Source: RGIG7213 sp045545665 (GTDB taxonomy: Bacteria > Bacillota > Clostridia > Oscillospirales > CAG-272). Taken from it: a stretch of DNA of 37,064 bases. Positions 17,148-24,732 of this stretch are shown here, piece by piece. The stretch is taken from NCBI GenBank assembly GCA_045545665.1, contig JAZQBL010000014.1, positions 1 to 37,064 on the forward strand, read 5' to 3'. A program made the position numbers and the translations under genes. The first letter of the stretch is position 1, and each line of letters begins with the position of its first letter. Below the pieces are notes generated by a model. It did no database searches. It was not told where the DNA came from and saw nothing but the letters and a program-made list of their open reading frames with translations.

Positions 17148-17203
17148 GTACTTTTATCCTCCGCTTGTAAAGCAGAGAAAGCCGTAGCTTATTTTTCAGA
17201 ACA

Positions 17204-17623
17204 TCATTCAATTTCAAAGCGTTTTGTGTTTTCGGGCAGAGCCGATTTTTTGGGAAGCGTTACGCAGAGCACACCGTCTGTGTATTTTGCTTTTATCGAC
17301 GGTGTATCAATGCCGGAAATATCGAATTTTCTCTCGTACGTTCCGTATGAACGTTCCACACGTATGAATTTGTTTTTCTTGTCGGTTTCTTCGTATTCGC
17401 TTTTTCTTGTAGCTTTTATCGTAAGAATATCACCGTCTGCTTCAAGAGCGATATTCTCTTTTTTAAAGCCCGGAAGATCCGCCTCGATCACAAACTCCGA
17501 ATCGCTTTCCTTGATATCCGTGCTGAAAACGTTTCCGGAATATTTTCTTTCAAACATTCCAAAATCTGCAAACGGATCAAAAAACGACATACTTCTTTTC
17601 GGATAGGGTTTAACATCAAACAT
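17204..17623 (-). CDS. Small heat shock protein, Hsp20/alpha-crystallin family
   Basis: This 139-residue chaperone holds unfolding proteins in a refoldable state. The alpha-crystallin domain spans about residues 35-130, with FVIEADLPGFKKENIALEADGDILTI, the YGTYERKFDISG region and the GVLCVTLPKK end; the short C-terminal tail has an ENTKRFEIE sequence. I start at the ATG at 17621-17623 because AGGAGGT precedes it; a longer in-frame ATG upstream adds unrelated residues. A perfect CIRCE operator lies about 145 bp upstream, which predicts control by the repressor HrcA. Confidence 0.95.
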   Translation of the reverse strand: MFDVKPYPKRSMSFFDPFADFGMFERKYSGNVFSTDIKESDSEFVIEADLPGFKKENIALEADGDILTIKATRKSEYEETDKKNKFIRVERSYGTYERKFDISGIDTPSIKAKYTDGVLCVTLPKKSALPENTKRFEIE

Positions 17624-17766
17624 GGTAATACCTCCTGATTTATTGTTTAAATTTGGCACTCGGACATCGTATGTGTCAGTGTTTTGTTCCACTTACGTGT
17701 CCTTGATTATTATTATACTCAAAAAGATTAATTATGCGTGTTATTTTTATGTTTTAATTGTTAATT

Positions 17767-17793
17767 TTAGCACTCTACTCAATAGAGTGCTAA
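17767..17793. promoter_or_regulatory. CIRCE operator (HrcA binding site)
   Basis: TTAGCACTC, nine bases, GAGTGCTAA is an exact match to the CIRCE consensus. HrcA binds it to repress heat shock genes. On the minus strand a TTGGCA/TATTGA-like promoter would overlap it. A separate TATAAT (17712-17717) without a good -35 lies nearer hsp20. Confidence 0.93.
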
Positions 17794-17826
17794 AATCGAT
17801 GTGCCAAATATTTTTTTCGTATTTTA

Positions 17827-17855
17827 TTGACAAAAACCACATACAATGATATAAT
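17827..17855 (+). promoter_or_regulatory. Sigma-A promoter of the SPFH operon
   Basis: A perfect TTGACA (17827-17832) and a perfect TATAAT (17850-17855) are 17 bp apart, with TG one base before the -10. It lies 34 bp beyond the CIRCE operator, so HrcA control of this side is possible but not evident. Confidence 0.9.
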
Positions 17856-17889
17856 AAATCAGTATTAAAAAATAAGGAGATCATACACT

Positions 17890-19296
17890 ATGGGACTTAT
17901 TAAAGCTTTCACAGGTGCCGGCGGCGGCGTTCTTGCAGATCAGTGGAGAGAGTATTTCTACTGTGATTCACTCGACGCAAACGTTCTTGTCAAGAAAGGC
18001 TCAAAGCGCACCTCTTCACGTTCTTCCAATAAAAAAGGCGAAGAAAATATAATTTCAAACGGCTCGATCATCGCCGTTGCAGACGGTCAGTGCATGATGA
18101 TCGTCGAACAGGGCAAGGTCGTCGAAATATGCGCCGAACCCGGTGAATTTACGTATGATACGTCAACTGAACCGAGTATCTTCTACGGCGGTCTCGGCAA
18201 GGGTATCCTCGAATCGTTCAAGACCTTCGGTAAGCGTTTCACCTTCGGCGGCGATACAGCGAAAGATCAGAGAATATACTACTTCAACACAAAGGAAATA
18301 ATGGACAACAAATTCGGCACACCCGCGCCGATAATGTTCGACGTTGTAAACAAGCAGATCGGTATCAGAAGAACCGTTCAGGTAAGATGCAACGGTATTT
18401 ATTCTTACATAATCCAGAACCCTGTTCTGTTCTACGCAAGAGTATGCGGAAACGTCGAGGACGAGTTCACTCGCGACCGCATCGACAATCAGCTTAAAAC
18501 GGAATTCATAGACGCTCTCGTACCTGCGTTCGGTATACTTTCCGAGCAGGAGCTCCGTCCTTCGCAGATCTCTGCAAAGACGAAAGAGCTGAAGGCGGCA
18601 ATGAACGAGACACTCAAATCCGAATGGCTCGAAACAAGAGGTATCTCCATTGAAAAGATCGCTCTGAACCCCATCACTCTCTCCGACGAGGATATGAAGA
18701 AGATCAACGAGATGGAAGATTCCGCATCATACGGCGCAAACGCATTCATGGCAAGCGGACGTATGACGACAGCAACAGCAAACGCAATGGAAGCTGCCGC
18801 ATCCAACCCTAACGGTGCTGTTAACGCATTTATGGGTATGGGTATGGTCGGCGGAGCAGGCAATGCAGGCTTCGGCGCGGCACAGAACTTCTACAATATG
18901 GGTGTTCAGCAGCAGGCTGAAAGAGCAGCCGCAGAAGCTGCCGCAAACGCTTGGAAGTGCGCCTGCGGTGCTACTGCAACGGGTAAATTCTGCCCCGAGT
19001 GCGGTGCTAAAAAGCCCGAAGCAAAGGCTGAAAACACGTGGAAATGTGCTTGCGGTGCCGAGGTATCGGGCAACTTCTGTCCCGAATGCGGCGCAAAAAA
19101 GCCCGAAGACGGCTGGACTTGCACCTGCGGTAAGGTAAACCGCGGAAAATTCTGCCCCGAATGCGGCGCTAAAAAGCCGTCGGACGCTCCCCTTTACCAG
19201 TGCGACAAGTGCGGTTGGAAGCCCGAAGATCCCAAAAATCCCCCGAAATTCTGTCCCGAATGCGGAGATATCTTCAACGATAACGACGCAAAATAA
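17890..19296 (+). CDS. SPFH-domain protein with C-terminal zinc ribbons (YdjI-like)
   Basis: The 468-residue protein has an SPFH/band-7-like domain over roughly the first 280 residues, resembling Bacillus YdjI and the proteins annotated as virion core protein-like. An Ala/Met/Gly-rich linker follows (about 285-345), then four Cys-rich zinc ribbons, each with a CxC or CxxC knuckle followed by a CPEC knuckle. In B. subtilis, ydjI lies with pspA (ydjF), ydjG and ydjH in an envelope-stress operon, and the next gene here is a ydjG-like zinc-ribbon membrane protein. No PspA gene is present in the window. There is no signal peptide, so the protein is expected at the cytoplasmic membrane face. AAGGAG precedes the ATG. 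Confidence 0.88.
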   Translation: MGLIKAFTGAGGGVLADQWREYFYCDSLDANVLVKKGSKRTSSRSSNKKGEENIISNGSIIAVADGQCMMIVEQGKVVEICAEPGEFTYDTSTEPSIFYGGLGKGILESFKTFGKRFTFGGDTAKDQRIYYFNTKEIMDNKFGTPAPIMFDVVNKQIGIRRTVQVRCNGIYSYIIQNPVLFYARVCGNVEDEFTRDRIDNQLKTEFIDALVPAFGILSEQELRPSQISAKTKELKAAMNETLKSEWLETRGISIEKIALNPITLSDEDMKKINEMEDSASYGANAFMASGRMTTATANAMEAAASNPNGAVNAFMGMGMVGGAGNAGFGAAQNFYNMGVQQQAERAAAEAAANAWKCACGATATGKFCPECGAKKPEAKAENTWKCACGAEVSGNFCPECGAKKPEDGWTCTCGKVNRGKFCPECGAKKPSDAPLYQCDKCGWKPEDPKNPPKFCPECGDIFNDNDAK

Positions 19297-19306
19297 ACGG
19301 TGAAAT

Positions 19307-20443
19307 ATGAGTGAAGAATTAAATCACGAAAATATAGCAAGCGAGAAGACGCAGGACGCTACCGACAAAAAGTGTCCTGCCTGCGGCGGTACTGTCGAAT
19401 TTGATCCGTCAAGCGGCGGACTTGTTTGCCCCTTTTGCGGAACGAAATACGAAATAGAGGCAAAGAAGGACGAAGACGAACAGACCGCGGCAAAAGAGCT
19501 TGACTTTGACAGCGTCGAAGCGCGCGGAAACTGCGACTGGGGCGCAAAGAAGAAAACTATCATCTGTAAGATGTGCGGTGCTGAGTCGATATACGACGAG
19601 CTCGACTTGTCGAACGAATGCCCCTACTGCGGATCTAACCAGGTCATGGAAGAAAAGGACGTCGACACACTCGCCCCCGGCGGTGTATGCCCGTTCAAAA
19701 TCGACAAAAAAAGTGCGGGCGAGCGCTTCAAGTCCTGGATAAAGGGCAAGCTTTTCTGTCCGAAGGAAGCGAAGGAAAAGGCAAAGCCCGAAGCCTTCAA
19801 GGGTGTCTACATTCCCGTCTGGACATTTGATACCGACACCGACAGTGACTACACGGCACAGTACGGCAAGGAAAGACGTGTACGCAACTCAAAGGGCGAA
19901 ACACGGACCGTAATTGATTGGTACACCACCTCCGGCACGTACAGAAAGTTCATCAATGACAACCTGCAGATAGCTACAAACCGCTACGACACGGCAATTC
20001 TCAAAGCCATACAGCCGTTCAACACAGAGGAAAATCTGCTTTATAAACCCGAATACATAACGGGATTCATTTCCGAAAGGTATTCCGTCGGACTCGACGA
20101 ATCGTGGGAAAAGGCACGGCGCGACATCGAAAATATACTGCGAAGCGGTATTGCATCCGACGTCAAGAGCAATCATTTCACATCTCACGTACGAAACATT
20201 GCTTTCAGCACAGAATACTCGAATATAAAATTCAAGTATCTTTTGTTGCCCATTTGGATATCTTCCTTCAAATACAAGGGCAAGATATACAATTTTATGG
20301 TCAACGGTCAGACGGGCAAGGTCGGCGGAAAAACACCGATATCACCTCTGCGTGTCACGATCGCCGTCGTCATTGCAATCATACTGCTCATACTTGCTTG
20401 GAATCTTTTTTCAGGCTCCGGTGCAGTCTACGTCGATATGTAA
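19307..20443 (+). CDS. Zinc-ribbon membrane protein (YdjG-like)
   Basis: The 378-residue product has two TFIIB-type zinc ribbons near the N-terminus (CPACGGTVEFD...CPFCG at about 23-46 and CKMCGAESIYD...CPYCG at about 87-106), a soluble domain, and one C-terminal membrane helix (about residues 347-366) leaving only a few residues outside. This order matches TFIIB-zinc-ribbon proteins found beside SPFH proteins in Bacillota. It follows the SPFH gene by 10 bp and the two clearly share a transcript. A membrane-stress or membrane-scaffold role is inferred from the B. subtilis ydj operon, not shown here. Two terminators follow. Confidence 0.82.
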   Translation: MSEELNHENIASEKTQDATDKKCPACGGTVEFDPSSGGLVCPFCGTKYEIEAKKDEDEQTAAKELDFDSVEARGNCDWGAKKKTIICKMCGAESIYDELDLSNECPYCGSNQVMEEKDVDTLAPGGVCPFKIDKKSAGERFKSWIKGKLFCPKEAKEKAKPEAFKGVYIPVWTFDTDTDSDYTAQYGKERRVRNSKGETRTVIDWYTTSGTYRKFINDNLQIATNRYDTAILKAIQPFNTEENLLYKPEYITGFISERYSVGLDESWEKARRDIENILRSGIASDVKSNHFTSHVRNIAFSTEYSNIKFKYLLLPIWISSFKYKGKIYNFMVNGQTGKVGGKTPISPLRVTIAVVIAIILLILAWNLFSGSGAVYVDM

Positions 20444-20464
20444 TAATAAAGTCAGAAGTCAAAA

Positions 20465-20542
20465 CGGAGACACTTCGCAGAGAAGCGTCTCCGTTTTTAT
20501 ACAAAAAATAACACTTTCGGTTTGCGAAAGTGTTATTTTTTT
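20465..20542. terminator. Two tandem intrinsic terminators between convergent genes
   Basis: The first stem (CGGAGACACTTC with GAAGCGTCTCCG, 20465-20493) has one A/C mismatch and a T run. The second (AATAACACTTTCG with CGAAAGTGTTATT, 20507-20519 and 20525-20537) is perfect, is followed by T residues and has A residues on the other side, so it can also serve the minus-strand gene ending at 20574. Confidence 0.88.
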
Positions 20543-20573
20543 CAGTAAATCATTTGAAAGACAAATGCATAGA

Positions 20574-22214
20574 TCACTGCAGATCAGTTGATCCATCCAA
20601 AAGCGGTATGCCGAGAGCGTCGGAAACGTTGACAACAAGCGTCAAAAGCTTTGACTGATCGATTCCTTCCATCCATTTATCGGGATCGGTCTCCGTTTTC
20701 TTATGCTCGGACATAGAGGGTATTTCTTCACATATAACCGTTTTTACAGTAAGCTTTGCTATATCACTGCCGTTTTCCGTAAGTGCCAAAACGGTTTCAC
20801 CTTCAGTTTCTTTCGCATCTACCTTATAAGTAAGTGCGTATTTGCTTATATCAAAGGCCGTTCCGTCCTTTACAGCCGCAACAAGCATTTCGCCCGGAGT
20901 AACTGTAAATTCACCGCTTACAGCATCTTCTTCAAAGATTACGTTTTGATAAGTTACACAAAGAGCTTCTTCACCCTGTATATCCATATCGACGTTGCCC
21001 GATATTTTTTTATCTTTTTCGTTTGAAACACCGCTTATTTCGAACATTTCATCGCCGTTTTCGCCAGACATAGAGATCTCGTAACCCGTATCTTTTCCGT
21101 CTTTGGCGATTCCGAAGAATATTTCAGTATCGCTTTCTTCATCTTCAAGCGCGACAGCAGAGATACCGCCGTTTTTGTCAGCCCAGACGACGAGCTTTAT
21201 TTCTTCATCGGAGTCTGCTTCTTCCTTTTCGACATTCTTCAGAGAAAGGCTCACAGATTTTGAGAATTCGTCAAACACTTCAGACGCCGTCAGGTCGCCA
21301 AACATCATATCTCTTATATCTGCATCAAGTTTGTCGTAGTATTCCTCGATAAGCGCTTTTATATCTTTGTCGTTTTCCGCTTCCGTCAAAACAGCTTCTG
21401 CTATATCAAGCGCAAGTTGTTCTGTGATAACTATCTCGAAGCGTGTCATCTTCTGTGTAACGCCTGATATCGTAAGCTTTTCGTTCGCTCTTTCAACTTC
21501 TTTAAGTTCACCGAGAACTATGTCGAGGTATTTTACCAAAAGCTTCTTTACGCCCTTCGAATCGGGGAGGTCCACTTCCGAATTGCGTATTTTTTCAATA
21601 AGCATATCCACTTCTTCGGGCATCGTTCCCTCTGTTTCTATGGGAAATGCAAGTGCCGTGTCACCGAGGGCGGGGATAAGCAGGCTTACAAGCTTTTTAT
21701 CGTAGTCGATACGTCCTTCAACTGTGGCAAGCTCTTTTTCGTCTACGAGAAATTTCAGATCTATTGCAATTTCGTCAGGACCTGTAACACCGACGTAGGA
21801 TATTTCGGCGTTGCTGATATTTGCACCAAGCCTACTGTTAACGAGTTCTTTCAAAGAACCGGATATTTCAGCCTTCACAGAACCTTCCGCACCTACGGGA
21901 TTCACACCGTCGGGCTTTATGGAGTTAAATTCATCCATTGCCGAGAAAAGCGGTGAGGAAAGACCGTTAAAGCTCGTTTTGACAACGTAGTCAAAATGCT
22001 TTTCGGGGCCTGAGATCTTAGCTATCGTATGTCCTATCTTTCCTGCAAACGCAAACGCACAAACGCCGAGTATAACAGCAACAGCCACAACGATCGCAAT
22101 TATATTTACAGACTTTTTCTTTTTTGCCGGTGCCGTTTCGGGTGTTGCGCTGAGCGGATTTTCAAGATTTTCGTAGACCGTTTCATTTTGGTTGTTTTCG
22201 GGATAATTATTCAT
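20574..22214 (-). CDS. Exported or membrane-anchored protein of unknown function
   Basis: I do not recognise a named family with certainty. The 546-residue protein has a hydrophilic cytoplasmic N-terminus of about 35 residues, one membrane helix (about 36-58, rich in Val, Ile and Ala), and a large acidic extracellular part that reads as mostly beta-structured repeats with many Asp, Glu and Ser residues. It carries no catalytic motif I can name. This N-in topology with a long outer domain is common for surface or stress-linked proteins of Clostridia. GGAGG precedes the ATG. It is the last gene of the run that begins with the phosphoglycerate mutase-like gene and lies 12 bp after yraN. Confidence 0.75.
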   Translation of the reverse strand: MNNYPENNQNETVYENLENPLSATPETAPAKKKKSVNIIAIVVAVAVILGVCAFAFAGKIGHTIAKISGPEKHFDYVVKTSFNGLSSPLFSAMDEFNSIKPDGVNPVGAEGSVKAEISGSLKELVNSRLGANISNAEISYVGVTGPDEIAIDLKFLVDEKELATVEGRIDYDKKLVSLLIPALGDTALAFPIETEGTMPEEVDMLIEKIRNSEVDLPDSKGVKKLLVKYLDIVLGELKEVERANEKLTISGVTQKMTRFEIVITEQLALDIAEAVLTEAENDKDIKALIEEYYDKLDADIRDMMFGDLTASEVFDEFSKSVSLSLKNVEKEEADSDEEIKLVVWADKNGGISAVALEDEESDTEIFFGIAKDGKDTGYEISMSGENGDEMFEISGVSNEKDKKISGNVDMDIQGEEALCVTYQNVIFEEDAVSGEFTVTPGEMLVAAVKDGTAFDISKYALTYKVDAKETEGETVLALTENGSDIAKLTVKTVICEEIPSMSEHKKTETDPDKWMEGIDQSKLLTLVVNVSDALGIPLLDGSTDLQ

Positions 22215-22226
22215 AATGTTCCTCCA

Positions 22227-22592
22227 TTACTTCGTTATTGCATTTTTTAAATGCTCTGTTTTATATACTTTACCGTCTTTTACGTATATTTCAATAACGT
22301 CAAGGCGGACAAGCTTTCCCTTTGTGCCGTATTCTGCAAGGTACGCTTCGGCACAGTTTATAAGATTTTTTTGTTTTTTTGCATCCACAGCGGACGAAGG
22401 ACGCCCGAATGCGGGATTGTATTTCCTCGTTTTCACTTCGACGAAGACTATATACTCGTCATCCTCGCATATTATATCGGTTTCGAGGTGTCCGTACCGT
22501 TTATTTCTGAAAAGTATGCGGTAACCGCTTTTTTCAAGCAATTCGGCGGCTTTATCCTCGCCTTCGTTTCCTGTTTTCCGTTTATTTGTCAT
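22227..22592 (-). CDS. YraN/UPF0102 family nuclease-like protein
   Basis: This 121-residue protein has the restriction-endonuclease-like fold of the UPF0102 (YraN) family: GNEGEDKAAELLEKSGY at the N-terminus, LETDIICEDDEYIVFVEVKTR with the Asp and Glu-x-Lys active-site residues, and the SAVDAKKQKNLINCAEAYL helix. The biochemical role is not settled. Its position directly after rnhB, with an 11-bp overlap, is the conserved arrangement in Bacillota. Confidence 0.92.
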   Translation of the reverse strand: MTNKRKTGNEGEDKAAELLEKSGYRILFRNKRYGHLETDIICEDDEYIVFVEVKTRKYNPAFGRPSSAVDAKKQKNLINCAEAYLAEYGTKGKLVRLDVIEIYVKDGKVYKTEHLKNAITK

Positions 22593-23202
22593 TATTCAAG
22601 AACTTAAGAAAGGTCTTTCGGTGGCACGGGCACGGACCGTATTCAAACAGTGCCTGCATATGCGCCTTCGTTCCGTATCCTTTATGCTTTGCAAAACCGT
22701 ATTCGGGATACATCTCGTCAAGCTTATAACACTCTCTGTCACGGCTGACCTTGGCAAGAATGCTTGCCGCAGCGATCGACGGACTTTTCGCATCGCCCCC
22801 TATGACCGTTTTGCACGGAATACTGAATCCGCGTGCGATATTGCCGTCGATAAGAGCAAAATCAGCGCTCGGCGACAGCTTTTCGACAGCCGTATTCATA
22901 GCAAGCATAACGGCGTTCAGTATGTTTATCTCATCAATTTTTTCAGGACTTACGGATGCTATTGCAAATGCTGCGGCATTTTCCGTTATAACGTCGAAAA
23001 GTGCTTCTCTTTTTTTCTCCGTCAGCTTTTTCGAGTCGTCAAGTCCCTCTATCAGAAGCCCTTTCGGGAGTATCACCGCCGCGGCGTACACGTCCCCTGC
23101 AAGAGGCCCTCTGCCTGCCTCGTCTACACCGCAGACAAGCTCGTACCCCTCGTTATTAAGTTCTTCTTCAATATCATATAAAAGTATCTTCCGGTCTTTC
23201 AA
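22582..23202 (-). CDS. rnhB: Ribonuclease HII
   Basis: RNase HII cuts RNA in RNA/DNA hybrids and removes single misincorporated ribonucleotides. The 206-residue protein has the diagnostic VCGVDEAGRGPLAGDVYAAAV (metal-binding Asp-Glu), DDSKKL, the ALIDGN Asp and GDAKSPSIAAASILAKVSRD segments. The N-terminal region is short, with no extra substrate-recruiting domain like that of B. subtilis RnhB. It overlaps rbgA by 29 bp upstream and yraN by 11 bp downstream in the common rbgA-rnhB-yraN order. Confidence 0.96.
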   Translation of the reverse strand: MKDRKILLYDIEEELNNEGYELVCGVDEAGRGPLAGDVYAAAVILPKGLLIEGLDDSKKLTEKKREALFDVITENAAAFAIASVSPEKIDEINILNAVMLAMNTAVEKLSPSADFALIDGNIARGFSIPCKTVIGGDAKSPSIAAASILAKVSRDRECYKLDEMYPEYGFAKHKGYGTKAHMQALFEYGPCPCHRKTFLKFLNNDK

Positions 23203-24052
23203 GAGTTATTCTTCCGATCTTTCCGTTTCTGAATTCTTCAAGGATAACGCCTGCACCGCGCTCGGTGTCGAGAACACCACCGGGAAGCAAAAATCCTCTT
23301 TTTTTGCAAATAAGCTCAAGTATCTTTTCGCCGTCTTCACATTCTGCAAGCTTTTCTTCCGTAAGCTTGTATCTTGCGCAAAGAAGCGACGGATAGTTTT
23401 TTGCAAGGTTTTTGCAAAGAACTGATGCGATCTGCTCCGGAATGACGACGTCATCTTTGATAGCACCCGTTGCGGCAAGATTTTCACCGACTGTGCGGCT
23501 GTCAAACTTGGGCCAGAGGACACCGGGCATATCGAGAAGATCTATACCGATATTCGTCGTTACCCACTGCTTGTTGAGCGTAACGCCGGGGCGGTTTTCG
23601 ACCTTTGCCGACTTACCCTTTGAAAGCTTGTTTATAAGCGATGACTTTCCGACGTTCGGAATACCGACGATCATCGCCTTTACGTGTCTGCCCGACATTC
23701 CTTTTTCTTCGTATTTTGCAAGCTTGTCTGAGAGAGTTTTAGATATACCGTCCTTCAAAAGGCCGAGCCCCGAACCGCTTATGCAGTCGCAGACGATGCA
23801 CCTTTTGCCCTCTTTCATATAATGCTCGCGCCATACGGCACTTGCCTTTTCGTCGGCAAGGGATGCTTTGTTCATTACGGTTATGACGGGTTTTTCTCCT
23901 ATGAGCGATGCAAGCTCGGGATTGGCTGAGCTGTACGGTATTCTTGCATCGAGCAGTTCAATGACGATATCGACCGATGCGAGGTTTTCACGTATCAGCC
24001 TCTTCGTCTTCGCCATATGGCCCGGAAACCATTGTATTATATCCGTTGGCAT
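23174..24052 (-). CDS. rbgA: Ribosome biogenesis GTPase RbgA (YlqF)
   Basis: RbgA is a circularly permuted GTPase needed for late 50S subunit assembly in Bacillota. The motif order is permuted as expected: G4 region VITVMNKASLAD, G5-like, then G1 (GIPNVGKSSLINKL), a G2 Thr (RPGVT) and G3 (DMPGVLWP), followed by an RNA-binding C-terminal ANTAR-like helical domain. N-terminal IQWFPGHMAKTKR is diagnostic. The oddity is that the G4 motif reads NKAS where NKxD is usual. The start overlaps the lepB stop as TGATG. Confidence 0.95.
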   Translation of the reverse strand: MPTDIIQWFPGHMAKTKRLIRENLASVDIVIELLDARIPYSSANPELASLIGEKPVITVMNKASLADEKASAVWREHYMKEGKRCIVCDCISGSGLGLLKDGISKTLSDKLAKYEEKGMSGRHVKAMIVGIPNVGKSSLINKLSKGKSAKVENRPGVTLNKQWVTTNIGIDLLDMPGVLWPKFDSRTVGENLAATGAIKDDVVIPEQIASVLCKNLAKNYPSLLCARYKLTEEKLAECEDGEKILELICKKRGFLLPGGVLDTERGAGVILEEFRNGKIGRITLERPEDTFI

Positions 24053-24720
24053 CAGTCAACACCGCCAAATCCGGATACGGGGAGAAGTCTTGTGATCACT
24101 TTTCCCAAAACGTAGCTTTCTTTTATAGGACCGAACGCGCGTGAGTCGCTTGACACTTGTCTGTTGTCACCCATAACGAAAAGCTCGTCTTCTTCAAGTC
24201 TTACAGGATACATTTTTCCTACGAAATTCATCGTCTGTTCGGGCTTGTAAGCCTTGTTGTTTTTGATATATTCCTCGGGAAGGGGAGTAATACCTGCGGC
24301 TTTGATATCTTCAAGTGTGTTGTATTTACACTCGGGATCGTCGTAGACGTAGACTGCCCAGTTGGGAAAGTCGATATATACCGACTGTCCGCCCGTTGCG
24401 ATAACACGTTTTATCAAAGGTTCGTCGTGTATATGTGCGGAATCGGGAGCGTGAAATACTATTATATCACCTATTTCGGGTTCATAGAAAACGTCCGATA
24501 TAAGGAGGGTATCGCCCGGCTCAAGCGTGTGGAGCATCGAGGTTTGCTGTACGACGGCAAGTCTTCCGAAATACGTAAAAAACACAAGCACGAACGCCAA
24601 AGAAAGCACTATGATCTCAAGCCAGTCGAATGCTTCCCTCAAAGCACCGTTTTTCTTTTTTTCGGGTTCTTCGGGGAGATTTTCTTCTTCTGTTATTATT
24701 TCGTTGTAATCGTTGTTCAT
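24052..24720 (-). CDS. lepB: Signal peptidase I
   Basis: LepB removes signal peptides from secreted proteins at the outer face of the membrane. The 222-residue protein has an acidic cytoplasmic N-terminus, one membrane helix (about 35-55), the catalytic Ser in VVQQTSMLHTLEPGD, the catalytic Lys in LIKRVIATGG, and the box E region FVMGDNRQVSSDSRAFGPI. The active-site box has Gln-Gln-Thr before Ser-Met where Gly-Asp or similar is more usual; I regard this as a clostridial variant. AAAGGA precedes the ATG. It presumably processes the exported proteins encoded nearby, among others. Confidence 0.94.
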   Translation of the reverse strand: MNNDYNEIITEEENLPEEPEKKKNGALREAFDWLEIIVLSLAFVLVFFTYFGRLAVVQQTSMLHTLEPGDTLLISDVFYEPEIGDIIVFHAPDSAHIHDEPLIKRVIATGGQSVYIDFPNWAVYVYDDPECKYNTLEDIKAAGITPLPEEYIKNNKAYKPEQTMNFVGKMYPVRLEEDELFVMGDNRQVSSDSRAFGPIKESYVLGKVITRLLPVSGFGGVD

Positions 24721-24732
24721 TTCGTGATTCCT

